Shown one piece after another: positions 17,167 to 25,465 of a stretch of DNA of 57,400 nt. The notes under the pieces were generated by a model that searched no databases, had not been told where the DNA came from, and saw only the letters and a program-made list of their open reading frames with translations. Where the stretch lies: positions 1 to 57,400 of the forward strand of contig NZ_AJWX01000037.1 in assembly GCF_000263855.1 (NCBI RefSeq), written 5' to 3'. A program made the position numbers and the translations under genes. The stretch is from Pseudomonas sp. M47T1 (GTDB taxonomy: Bacteria > Pseudomonadota > Gammaproteobacteria > Pseudomonadales > Pseudomonadaceae). Every line of letters begins with the position of its first letter. Position 1 is the first letter of the stretch.

Positions 17167-18785
17167 GGGCTGACCTCGATGTCGTTTAGGAAGGCAAAGC
17201 CTTCGGCGCTCCAGCGGAAGTTGTGCACTCGCGGCGCGGTGGCGGCCTGCCACACCCGTTCAAACACCGGAATGGCCGAGCTTTGGTCAATCAGCAGGTC
17301 TTGCAGGCTGCCGTAGGCCTTGGCGCGTTGGTCGCCAGTGGTGGCGGTCAGGCCATCGTCGAACAGCGTCTGGGCCTGGGCCAGGGCGGCCGGCGCGTAG
17401 GCGTTGGTGGCCAGGGTAGGGCTGGTGGCGCTACGCGGGTCAAGGATGGTCTGCAGCACGATGGGGTCGGCGCGGGTCATGTAGGAAAACGTGAGGTCGT
17501 AGTTGCCCGCAGCGTTGGCGGTAAACCATTCGGCGGTGGTGCGCACTTTCAGCACCAGGTCGATGCCCACCTTGCGCAATTGATCCTGAATCAGCACATC
17601 GCCGGCGGTTTCCTTGGTAGGCACGTTGTACGTCAGGCTCAAGCGCTTGCCGTCCTTGTGCCGGTAGCCGTCGGTGCCCAGGCTCCAGCCGTCCTTGTCC
17701 AGCAACGCGGCGGCGCCCTTGGGGTCATAGTCCAGCTTGTCGCCCTGGCTGCGGAAGTACGGCGTGGTCACGTCGTACACACCGTCCACTACGGGGAAGG
17801 ACGGGCTGTATACCGTGGCCGCGTAGCTCTTGCGGTCGATGGCCTTCTGCACGGCCAGGCGCACGTCGGCGTCAGCCAGGATGCGATCGCCATGGGTGTT
17901 GGGGTACAGGTTCCAGGCCGGGCCGGGCAGCGAGCGGCTCTGGATAGTGGCGTGCTTGCTTTCCAGTAGTTTCAGGTCCACGTCGGAGAACGGGTTGCGC
18001 GGCCACAGGATGTCCACCTGGCCTTGCAGGAACTGGCCGTTGCGCACGCTTTCTTCGGGGATGTAGCTGACCTCGACGGCGGCCACATGGGCGTCGCCCT
18101 TGTTCTGCACGTTGGCCGACGCCCACGCATAGCCGCTGCGCTTGACCAGGCGCAGGCCGCTTTCCGGCGTGTAATGGTCGAGTACGAAAGGACCGCTGCC
18201 GATGATGGCGCCCAGGGAGCGCTCTTTGGCCGTGTGCCGGTACGACTCGGGCGCCAGGATGGCCAGGTTGGTGGTGGAGGTAGCCTGCAAGAAGCCGGCG
18301 TTGGGTGTGCTCAGCACCAGCTTGATGGTGTGTGTGTCGATGATTTCGGCGTGGTCATAGCCGGCCAGGTAGGTGGCGCCAAAGGCGCTGGGCACCTGGG
18401 CGGCGAAGGCCTTGTCGCTGTCGAAGGCGGTCTTCACCGCCTGGGCATCGAAGGCCTCGCCGTTGCTGAAGGTCACGCCCTGGCGCAGGTGAAAGGTGTA
18501 GGCGCGGGCGTCGGCGCTGACTTCCCAGCTGTCGGCCAGCCAGGGAATGATCTGGCCGGTGTGCGGGTCCTGGTCGGTCAGCGATTCCACCACGTTGCGC
18601 AGCACCACCCGGTGCTCCAGCCAGTAGACCTGGAAGGGGTCGAGGCTGACCAATTGGGTGTTGTCGCCGAAGAACGCGATTTTCAGCGTGTTGGCGGCCT
18701 GGGCATCGGGGTGCGAGGGGCCGCAGCCTGACAGGCCCAGGGCCAGGAGGATGGCCGCGCTGGCCAGGGTTCGTTGCAGCTTCAT
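17163..18785 (-). CDS. Lipoprotein solute-binding protein of the peptide/nickel/opine ABC family
   Basis: A 540-residue family-5 extracellular solute-binding protein. MKLQRTLASAAILLALGLSGCG is a lipoprotein signal with lipobox LSGC, so the mature protein is anchored in the periplasm. The family pattern is present: FGDNTQLVSLDP, LADSWEVSADARAYTFHLR, GVTFSNGEAFDA, GSGPFVLDHY, then LAVQKAIDRKSYAATVYS and an ending with ALIPVFE-like SAIPVFERVW. It resembles the TIGR04028-type binding proteins as I remember them, which I cannot verify here; their substrate is not established. It delivers its ligand to the permeases encoded downstream. The upstream TonB receptor suggests the ligand is too large or too scarce for porins. 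Confidence 0.9.
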   Translation of the reverse strand: MKLQRTLASAAILLALGLSGCGPSHPDAQAANTLKIAFFGDNTQLVSLDPFQVYWLEHRVVLRNVVESLTDQDPHTGQIIPWLADSWEVSADARAYTFHLRQGVTFSNGEAFDAQAVKTAFDSDKAFAAQVPSAFGATYLAGYDHAEIIDTHTIKLVLSTPNAGFLQATSTTNLAILAPESYRHTAKERSLGAIIGSGPFVLDHYTPESGLRLVKRSGYAWASANVQNKGDAHVAAVEVSYIPEESVRNGQFLQGQVDILWPRNPFSDVDLKLLESKHATIQSRSLPGPAWNLYPNTHGDRILADADVRLAVQKAIDRKSYAATVYSPSFPVVDGVYDVTTPYFRSQGDKLDYDPKGAAALLDKDGWSLGTDGYRHKDGKRLSLTYNVPTKETAGDVLIQDQLRKVGIDLVLKVRTTAEWFTANAAGNYDLTFSYMTRADPIVLQTILDPRSATSPTLATNAYAPAALAQAQTLFDDGLTATTGDQRAKAYGSLQDLLIDQSSAIPVFERVWQAATAPRVHNFRWSAEGFAFLNDIEVSP

Positions 18786-18852
18786 GGGGCGGTACCTCGT
18801 GCGGCTATTCATGCCAGAAAGGGCCGCATCGGGGAACGATGCGGCCGCGTGG

Positions 18853-21288
18853 TCAGAAGTCGTAGGCGATCTTGGTGTACCAGGAGCCGCCACCGGGGTA
18901 GAACGGCGGGTTGCCGTAGGGCGCCAGGCCCAGGCTGCTGTACACGGCGTTCTTGTCGGGGCGCACGTCGAAGATGTTGCTGCCGCCCACGCTCAGGGTC
19001 AGGTGGTCGAAGAACGTGTAGCTGATGTCCAGGTCGGTGAGCCACTTGGCGCCGAAGCTGCGGTCGCCGCTTTCGTTCACCGCAAGCGTGGACACCTTGC
19101 CGTAGCGGGTGGTGTTCAGGTTGGTGTTCCAGTTGCCCACGGTCCAGTTGGCGCCCAGGATGAATTTGGTCTTGGGCAGGGCGTCGGTCAGGTCGCCTTC
19201 GCGGTTGCGGCCCACCAGGGTCACGCCGGCGTCGGCCAGGGAAGCAGGGGTGTCCTTGGCGTCGATGATGGTGGTCTTGTTGTAGTTGAAGGCCGCGCTC
19301 CAGCGCACGTCGCCGTACTGGGCGAACGGCGTGGTGTGGTCGGCCACCACGTCCAGCCCGCGGGTGCGGGTGTCGAAGGCGTTGGTGTAGTAGTCCACCC
19401 AGGTGCCGCTGGCCACGCCCTGGGACGCCAGGATGCTGTTGATAGTGCCGTCGCCGTGGTCGTAGATGGCGCTGGTGAGGGCAATGCGGTTCTGAATGTC
19501 GACCACGTAGGCGTCGGCCGTCACGCTGGTGCGTGGGGCGGGCTGCCAGGTGATGCCCAGGCCGATGTTCTGGGATTTTTCCGGCTTCAGGGCGCTGCCG
19601 CCCAGGGCCTTGGCCAGGCTGCTGTCGGAGGCGGTGAGGCGGGTGGTGGCGGGCACCACGTTGCCGTTTACGTCGGTGTTCACCCGGCTGTCGGTGGTGG
19701 TGTAGCCCTCTTGGGTCAGCGACGGGGCACGTACGCCGGTGCCGAGGGTGCCGCGCACGGCCACGGTGTCGGTCAACTTGTAGCGGCTGTTGAACTTCAG
19801 GCCCAGCTTGTTCCCCGAATAGTCATCGTAGTGCTCGACCCGCGCGGCCACGTCGGCGTACCAGCGGTTGGTCAGGTCAAAGCCCAGGTCCAGGTAGCTG
19901 GCGTAGGTATTGCGGATCAGGTCCACTTCGTCCTCGGGGCGAATGATGATCGACGCCTGCGCACCGCTGGCGGCGTTATAGGTGCCGGTTTCGTAAGAGT
20001 CGGCAGAGCCTGCGAAAGTGCTGAAGCGCTCCCATTTGTGCTCCACGCCGGTGGAAATGGTCACCGGCACGCCCAGGTTGAACGGGTTTTCGAAGCGGCG
20101 GCTGAAGTCGAGGTTGTTCACCCACTGGTCGGAGCGGAAGGTGGCCAGGTTGTTGAAACTGGTGGGTGAATCGTCACCCAGCGACGGGTTGAGGTTAAGC
20201 GAACTGGAATACTTCAGGGTGTCGCGGCCGTAACTGGTGCTGAGGTCGTAGTCCCAGCCGCCCACCTCGCCCTTGCCGCCGAACACGAACTGGTAGTCGA
20301 TGTCGCGCAGGTTGTTCACCGGGTAGTAGCCGTCGGGGAAAATCGACGGCACCGCGGCGGTACCGTTGGGGAAACGGTAGTAGTTCTGGATCACCGCCTT
20401 GCGCTCACCGTAGGTGCCGAAGGAGTACAGGGTGACGTCGTTCACTGGCAGTTCGGCGTTGTAGCCCAGGTTGTAGGCCTTGAGTTCGGGGTCGCCGTTC
20501 TTGATGGCCACCCGATCCCAGGCGGCTTCCTTGGCGGGGTCGCTGTAGGCGGTGACGGTGCTGTCAGCCTTGCCGTCCCACGAGGCATAGCCGCGCTTGC
20601 GGGCGTCGGCGGACAGGTGCAGGAAGCCGCCATCGCCCAGTTTGAAGCCTTCGTCGGCGGCAATTTTCTTGGTGGCGCCTTCGCCCGAGAACAGCTCGCC
20701 GTAGCTGCTTTCGATGTGGCCGCCCGCGTCCTGGGCCTTGAGAATGATATTGACCACACCGGCCACGGCATCGGAACCATAGCGGGCGGCTGCTGCGTCC
20801 TTGAGCACCTCGATGTGGTCGATGGAACTGATGGGGATCATGTCGATGTCGACAACGTTTGCGCCGCTGTTGTCGGTGGAGCCGCTCTGGATCGAGGCGC
20901 CCAGGTGACGGCGCTTGCCGTTCACCAGCACCAGCGTGTATTCGGGGCCCATGCCGCGGTTGCTCAGGGGCCGGGTGGTGGAGTTGAAACCGGCGATGTT
21001 GGTGCCGAAGGTGAACGACGGCAGCAGCTTGGCAATGGCCTCGGACAGCTCGGCGCGGCCGGTCTTGACCAGCGCATCGTTGCTGATGATGTCGATGGGC
21101 GATGAACTGTCCACCACCGTGCGCTGCTGGGCACGGGCAGCAGTGGGCGCGGCGGTGACGGTCACGGTCTGCAACTGGGAATCGCTAGTGTCGGCGCGCG
21201 CCAGCGGCGCGGTGGCCAGCAGCACAGACACGGTGAGGGTCGACAGCGGGAACGTCCTGGCGGGTATGGGGAAATACGAGCGTGGCAT
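18853..21288 (-). CDS. TonB-dependent outer-membrane receptor
   Basis: An 811-residue TonB-dependent receptor. A signal peptide (ending about ATAPLARA) is followed by a TonB-box-like LQTVTVTA, the plug (NRGMGPEYTLVLVNGKRRH, IPISSIDHIEVLKDAAAARYGSDAVAGVVNIIL) and a long beta-barrel ending in YTKIAYDF with C-terminal Phe. It heads the operon with the solute-binding lipoprotein 67 bases downstream and two permeases and an ATPase after that, so all five steps from outer membrane to cytoplasm are encoded together. The substrate is unknown; metallophores, small peptides and sulfur compounds are candidates. Regulation is probably at the long AT-rich region upstream. Confidence 0.93.
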   Translation of the reverse strand: MPRSYFPIPARTFPLSTLTVSVLLATAPLARADTSDSQLQTVTVTAAPTAARAQQRTVVDSSSPIDIISNDALVKTGRAELSEAIAKLLPSFTFGTNIAGFNSTTRPLSNRGMGPEYTLVLVNGKRRHLGASIQSGSTDNSGANVVDIDMIPISSIDHIEVLKDAAAARYGSDAVAGVVNIILKAQDAGGHIESSYGELFSGEGATKKIAADEGFKLGDGGFLHLSADARKRGYASWDGKADSTVTAYSDPAKEAAWDRVAIKNGDPELKAYNLGYNAELPVNDVTLYSFGTYGERKAVIQNYYRFPNGTAAVPSIFPDGYYPVNNLRDIDYQFVFGGKGEVGGWDYDLSTSYGRDTLKYSSSLNLNPSLGDDSPTSFNNLATFRSDQWVNNLDFSRRFENPFNLGVPVTISTGVEHKWERFSTFAGSADSYETGTYNAASGAQASIIIRPEDEVDLIRNTYASYLDLGFDLTNRWYADVAARVEHYDDYSGNKLGLKFNSRYKLTDTVAVRGTLGTGVRAPSLTQEGYTTTDSRVNTDVNGNVVPATTRLTASDSSLAKALGGSALKPEKSQNIGLGITWQPAPRTSVTADAYVVDIQNRIALTSAIYDHGDGTINSILASQGVASGTWVDYYTNAFDTRTRGLDVVADHTTPFAQYGDVRWSAAFNYNKTTIIDAKDTPASLADAGVTLVGRNREGDLTDALPKTKFILGANWTVGNWNTNLNTTRYGKVSTLAVNESGDRSFGAKWLTDLDISYTFFDHLTLSVGGSNIFDVRPDKNAVYSSLGLAPYGNPPFYPGGGSWYTKIAYDF

Positions 21289-21512
21289 GGCGGGCGTTGT
21301 CCATTAAAACTGGCACTGGCCCGTGGTGTGGGTGCAGGTTCCATTTCCTGAAGGTGGCGGTGTGGACGACGCCTGTGTCGTCTTGGGTTGATAGTATTTT
21401 CATAACAAACGCAATGGAAATTCTATTTTGATCTATTGATATTATTCATTTGTTGTATGTCTATTAATTATTTCATGAAATTAAATAATGATTTTTATGG
21501 CGCCGCAGCACT
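21289..21512. other. AT-rich control region upstream of the TonB receptor
   Basis: The stretch 21390-21500 is strikingly AT-rich compared with its neighbours. An inverted repeat GACGAC-GCCTGT-GTCGTC sits at 21365-21382, about 80 bases before the receptor start. No clear Fur box (GATAATGATAATCATTATC-like) is visible, which argues against simple iron control. No gene is seen in this stretch. Confidence 0.45.
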
Positions 21513-21599
21513 GTGGGAGCAGGCTCTGCCCGCGAAGAAGGCGCCGCGCCGGGGTTGACCCCGCGCGGTGCTACTTTCGCGGGTAGAACCCGCTCCCAC
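21513..21599. repeat. REP-type inverted pair (BIME)
   Basis: Opposed arms GTGGGAGCAGGCTCTGCCCG and (reverse strand) GTGGGAGCGGGTTCTACCCG flank a GC-rich centre. This is the familiar Pseudomonas REP design, a palindromic core headed by GTGGGAGC. It stands between the divergent TonB receptor and the aldo/keto reductase. Confidence 0.75.
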
Positions 21600-21708
21600 C
21601 AGTGCGCTGGGCTGATACCAAAAAGGTATGACTGAAACGGTATTGGACCCTTCATCCACCCGCTCCCTAACCTGTGCCCACTCACTGAACCACTCTGGAG
21701 TGGACACC

Positions 21709-22680
21709 ATGCAATACGTACGATTGGGCTCGGCCGGCATGAAAGTCAGCAAACTGTGCCTGGGCTGCATGAGCTATGGCTCGCCAGCCTGGCGTGACTG
21801 GGTGCTGGATGAAGGCGCCAGTCGGCCCTTTATCAAGCAGGCACTGGACGGCGGCATCAATTTCTTCGACACCGCCGACATGTATTCCCTGGGCGCCAGT
21901 GAAGAGGTGCTGGGGCGCGCGTTGCTGGACTATGCGCCACGGGACGAGGTGGTGATCGCCACCAAGGTCAACTACCCCATGAGCGACAAGCCCAACGCCA
22001 GCGGCCTGTCGCGCAAGCACATCCTGGCCAGTATCGATGCGTCGCTCAAGCGCCTGGGCACTGACCATGTGGACCTGTATGTGATTCACCGCTTTGACCC
22101 CCAGACACCCATCGAGGAAACCATCGAAGCCCTCGACATCGTGGTGCGCTCGGGCCGTGCGCGGTACCTCGGCGCCTCGTCCATGCACAGCTGGCAGTTC
22201 ATGCGCATGCTGGCCTTGCAGGAGCAACATGGCCTGGCCACGTTCGTGTCGATGCAGAACCACTACAACCTGATCTATCGCGAGGAGGAGCGGGAAATGC
22301 TGCCCCTGTGCCGCGAACTGGGCATCGCGGTCACGCCCTGGTCACCCTTGGCGCGGGGTTTGTTGGCCGGGTCGCGGCAGACCGGGACATTGCGGGCCAC
22401 CACTGACCAGCCGGCGCATCAATGGTACGACCAGCAGGCCGATGAAGCGGCGATTATCGCGGCGGTCGAAGGCATTGCCGCCGAACGTGGCGTGCCCGCC
22501 GCGCAGGTGGCGATGGCATGGGTGGCAAGCCGGGAAGGGGTGACGTCGCCGATCATCGGCGCCACCAAGCCACGGCATTTGCAGGACGCGCTTGCCGGGA
22601 TCGAACTGGTGCTTACCGCCCAGGAGGTGGTTCGCCTGGAACAGCCGTATCGCCCGCGCCCGGTGGCCGGCCACGAGTAA
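21709..22680 (+). CDS. Aldo/keto reductase
   Basis: A 323-residue NADPH-dependent aldo/keto reductase, similar in architecture to E. coli YajO. The catalytic tetrad is visible: Asp in NFFDTADMYS, Tyr in the same motif, Lys in IATKVNYP and His in LYVIHRFD. A C-terminal SPIIGATKPRHLQDAL is the cofactor-binding signature. The true substrate is not predictable. Start at ATG 21709 follows GGAGTGGACACC; an earlier ATG at 21628 lacks such a site. Its last 68 bases are also read on the other strand as the end of the neighbouring LysR gene. Confidence 0.92.
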   Translation: MQYVRLGSAGMKVSKLCLGCMSYGSPAWRDWVLDEGASRPFIKQALDGGINFFDTADMYSLGASEEVLGRALLDYAPRDEVVIATKVNYPMSDKPNASGLSRKHILASIDASLKRLGTDHVDLYVIHRFDPQTPIEETIEALDIVVRSGRARYLGASSMHSWQFMRMLALQEQHGLATFVSMQNHYNLIYREEEREMLPLCRELGIAVTPWSPLARGLLAGSRQTGTLRATTDQPAHQWYDQQADEAAIIAAVEGIAAERGVPAAQVAMAWVASREGVTSPIIGATKPRHLQDALAGIELVLTAQEVVRLEQPYRPRPVAGHE

Positions 22681-23566
22681 GCCGCACCCGCTCCAGGAAG
22701 GCGCGCAGCACCGGCGAGGCGTTGTCGTCGGCATAGGTTACGGCCACGCCGGCGGTCAAACCGCCTTCCCGCGGCTTCAGCCTGCGGAAGGCCACGCCCT
22801 GGCGCTTCACATTCTGCAGCGAGGCCGGGATCAGGGCGATGCCCTGGCCTTCGGCAATCATCCCCAGCAGGATGTGGTGGTCGGCCGGTTCCGGTAGCGT
22901 CGCCGGCGTGAAACCGATGCGCTGGAAAAAGGCCTGGCAGTAGTCGTGAAAGCCCGGGTTCAGGCGCCGCTCGAAGTCGAAAATCGTCTCGCTCGCCAGG
23001 TCATCGAAGCCCAGTTGGCGTTTGCGCGCCAGCGGATGGCGGGCGGGCAGGGCGGCCAGCATAGGTTCTTCGATCAGGGTTTGCTGCACCAACCCACGGG
23101 CGTCGGTGTGCAGGCCGATGAACGCGGCGTCCATCACGCCGTTCTTGATGTCGCGCACCAGGCTCACCGAGTGCTTGCCCTTGACTACGATGCGGCAGTC
23201 AGGGAAGTCGCCTTGCAAGGCGGCGACCACATCGGGAAAGGCGCTGCGGTCGAGCACGGTGGTGTAGCCGATCACGAACTGCCGTGCGGCGCTGGCCCCG
23301 GCGCTTTTGGCCGAGGCAATGGCTTTCTGTGCCTGGGCCAGTGTGCGCCGCGCTTCGGGCAGAAAAGCCGCCCCGGCTGCCGTCAACACCACGCCCGTAC
23401 GGGTGCGCTCGAACAGCGCCACCCCCAGATCATCCTCCAACTGCCGAATCTGCCGGCTCAGCGGCGGCTGGCAAATGAACAGGCGCGCAGCGGCGCGGCC
23501 AAAATTGAGGGTTTCGCTGAGCGCCACGAAATAGCGGAATTGGCGCAGGTCGATGGAATCGGTCAT
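22613..23566 (-). CDS. LysR-family transcriptional regulator
   Basis: A 317-residue LysR regulator. The winged-helix part is LRQFRYFVALSETLNFGRAA, PPLSRQIRQLEDDLGVALFERT; the effector domain follows (VIGYTTVLDRSAFPDVV, PARHPLA, HHILLGMIAEGQGIALIPASL), similar to CatR/BenM-type co-inducer domains. It is longer than usual at the C-terminus: the last ~22 residues are Pro/Gly/Arg-rich and read antisense through the 3' end of the aldo/keto reductase. The convergent 68-base overlap suggests loss of an earlier stop codon. Target genes are not obvious because the divergent side (23567-23805) leads to the SnoaL-like gene. Confidence 0.9.
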   Translation of the reverse strand: MTDSIDLRQFRYFVALSETLNFGRAAARLFICQPPLSRQIRQLEDDLGVALFERTRTGVVLTAAGAAFLPEARRTLAQAQKAIASAKSAGASAARQFVIGYTTVLDRSAFPDVVAALQGDFPDCRIVVKGKHSVSLVRDIKNGVMDAAFIGLHTDARGLVQQTLIEEPMLAALPARHPLARKRQLGFDDLASETIFDFERRLNPGFHDYCQAFFQRIGFTPATLPEPADHHILLGMIAEGQGIALIPASLQNVKRQGVAFRRLKPREGGLTAGVAVTYADDNASPVLRAFLERVRLTRGRPPGAGDTAVPGEPPPGR

Positions 23567-23805
23567 GCGCGAAAGGTATCACGGGATCGCGTCAGCGCTC
23601 GCCCTGTTTTCCTGGTTGCAGATATCTGTGATGCTGTGAGGCACGCCCCGCAGAGCCGAACAGATGCCCAGTCCGCCATTCGCCCCGTTTGAACACCTCG
23701 CCATCAAGCATTTCCACACCAAGCTGCTGACCCTGGCGACCGGTTTCCAGACTATGGTGAGATGGAAACTCGCAATCCATAGACCAACAACAAAAAGGGA
23801 CGAGC

Positions 23806-24240
23806 ATGAGCACACCTACGCTTCACCCGCAGGCGGCCAACACCTTGCAGCGCTGGCACGGCATGGTTGCCAACGCTGACCTTGGCGCACTGCCCGAACT
23901 GCTATCGGCGGACGTGGTGTTCCGCTCCCCCATGGCCCACACCCCATACCCCGGTGCGCCCGTAGTGGCAATGATCCTCAACACGGTGCTCCAGGTATTC
24001 GAGGACTTCCACTACCACCGCGAACTGGCCACCGCCGATGGCCTCAACGTGGTGCTGGAATTCAGCGCCACGGTGGCGGGCAAGTCGCTGAAGGGCATCG
24101 ACATGATCCGCTTCGATGAGCAGGGCAAGATCGTCGAATTCGAGGTGATGGTGAGACCCCTCAGCGGCTTGCAGGCGCTGGGGGCGCAGATGGGCAAGCG
24201 GCTGGCACCTTACCTGGCGGCTACCGGTGCACCGCTGTAG
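23806..24240 (+). CDS. SnoaL/NTF2-like protein
   Basis: A 144-residue single-domain protein with the NTF2/SnoaL cone fold pattern: a helix (NTLQRWHGMVANADLGAL), LLSADVVFRSPM, FEDFHYHREL and a final LEFSATVAGKSLKGIDMIRFDEQGKI split across strands. Proteins of this shape act as isomerases, cyclases or small-molecule binders. The start follows AAGGGACGAGC. It is divergent from the LysR gene across 239 bases that show no other gene, so LysR control is possible. No catalytic residues can be assigned with confidence. Confidence 0.8.
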   Translation: MSTPTLHPQAANTLQRWHGMVANADLGALPELLSADVVFRSPMAHTPYPGAPVVAMILNTVLQVFEDFHYHRELATADGLNVVLEFSATVAGKSLKGIDMIRFDEQGKIVEFEVMVRPLSGLQALGAQMGKRLAPYLAATGAPL

Positions 24241-24243
24241 GCG

Positions 24244-24444
24244 CTACGGGGCGGCCATCCGTCGCCAGGCTGCGATGCGTTACGCCAGACATTGCGCGGC
24301 ACCCGTGACACACTCCCCCCGTAGCTGCCGCAAGGCTGCGAAAAGGTCCGCAGGAGCTTCAGCGATGTCATGCCGATCGCGGGCACGCTGCGCGACGGCA
24401 CAGCCTGGCGGACATCAATAACTGGGCAAGACAGTTGCTGCTAC
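24244..24444. repeat. Dispersed intergenic repeat, copy B
   Basis: Shares with copy A (9111-9230) GCGGCC-TCCGTCGCCAGGCTGCG near its left end, then AGGCTGCGAAAAGGTC, GCAG, AGCTTC and GTCATGCCGATCGCGGGC. It ends in the reverse of the GTAGCAGCAACTGTCTTGCCC signature (24424-24444). The inner hairpin is more diverged than in copies A and C. Confidence 0.6.
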
Positions 24445-24476
24445 GGTTGTTGCTGGCACCCTCGAGGATACTGCGT

Positions 24477-25391
24477 ATGCCCCATGACCTGCTGGTTCTG
24501 ATCGACCTGTCACCCGCGCGCAGCCAGCGCCTGGAAGCCGCCGGGTACAGGCTTCATGTCACGCCAAGCGCTGCCATCGAAGCGGTGCTCACCAATGGCT
24601 CCATCGGTTTCACCGCCCAGCAAATGACGGACGTGCCGCGGCTGGGCATCATTTGTGCCCAGGGCGCGGGCTACGAGAATATTGACCTGGCCGCCGCACG
24701 GGCGCGGGGCATCGTGGTCACCCATGGCCCAGGCACCAACGACGAGTCGGTGGCCGACCACGCGCTTGCGCTGTTGCTCGCCGTGGTGCGCGACATTCCC
24801 CAGGCCGACCGTGCCGTGCGCGAAGGCCGCTGGGCGCAGTCACGCCACCCAAGGCCGATGCTGTCGAACAAGAAACTGGGCATTCTCGGGCTGGGCACCA
24901 TTGGCCAGAAGGTCGCCCGGCGAGGCGAACTAGGCTTTGGCATGGCGGTGGGCTACCACAATCGCCAGCCACGCCAGGGCACCTGCGCGACCTACTTCGA
25001 TACGCTGCCGGGATTGGCCGCCTGGGCCGATTTTTTGCTGGTGGCCACGCCCGGTGGGGTCGGTACCCGGCACCTGATCAACGACGCGGTGCTGGCGGCG
25101 TTGGGCAGCGAGGGCTACTTGGTCAACATCGCCCGTGGCAGCGTAGTCGACAATGCCGCGCTCACCCGCGCCCTGGCCCAAGGAACCATTGCGGGCGCTG
25201 CGCTGGATGTGGTGGACGGTGAACCGCTAATCCCCACCCCGTGGCTGGCGCTGGACAACCTGATCCTGACGCCGCACATCGCCGGGCGCTCGCCAGAGGC
25301 GATGCAAGCCACGCTACAACAGGTGCTGGATAACCTGGACGCGTTTTTCGTCGGCCAACCCGTGCCAACACCGGTGCCCGAACTTTCCTGA
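24477..25391 (+). CDS. D-2-hydroxyacid dehydrogenase, NAD(P)-dependent
   Basis: A 304-residue D-isomer 2-hydroxyacid dehydrogenase. Features are the N-terminal catalytic half (CAQGAGYENIDLAAAR), the Rossmann motif LGILGLGTIGQKVARR, followed by YHNRQPR, which hints at NADP preference, and the catalytic residues Arg in VNIARGSVVD, Glu in DVVDGEP and His in LTPHIAG. It likely reduces a 2-oxoacid such as glyoxylate or hydroxypyruvate. ATG at 24477 follows GAGGATA; earlier codons lie in the repeat. A second enzyme of this family lies at 47820. Confidence 0.9.
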   Translation: MPHDLLVLIDLSPARSQRLEAAGYRLHVTPSAAIEAVLTNGSIGFTAQQMTDVPRLGIICAQGAGYENIDLAAARARGIVVTHGPGTNDESVADHALALLLAVVRDIPQADRAVREGRWAQSRHPRPMLSNKKLGILGLGTIGQKVARRGELGFGMAVGYHNRQPRQGTCATYFDTLPGLAAWADFLLVATPGGVGTRHLINDAVLAALGSEGYLVNIARGSVVDNAALTRALAQGTIAGAALDVVDGEPLIPTPWLALDNLILTPHIAGRSPEAMQATLQQVLDNLDAFFVGQPVPTPVPELS

Positions 25392-25465
25392 ATGATGGCG
25401 CCTGTAATATCACTTTAACATTGCTCGACTAGCATCGCGCCTTCACTCCGGGTCGGCTACTGAGC

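Noticed and set aside
21289..21512. Fur-box control of the TonB receptor
   Set aside because: The AT-rich region contains no GATAATGATAATCATTATC-like pattern; I did not annotate an iron operator.
23592..23815. Short frames on both strands between the LysR and SnoaL-like genes
   Set aside because: No ribosome binding site, no recognisable domain, and they overlap each other; more likely promoter DNA.
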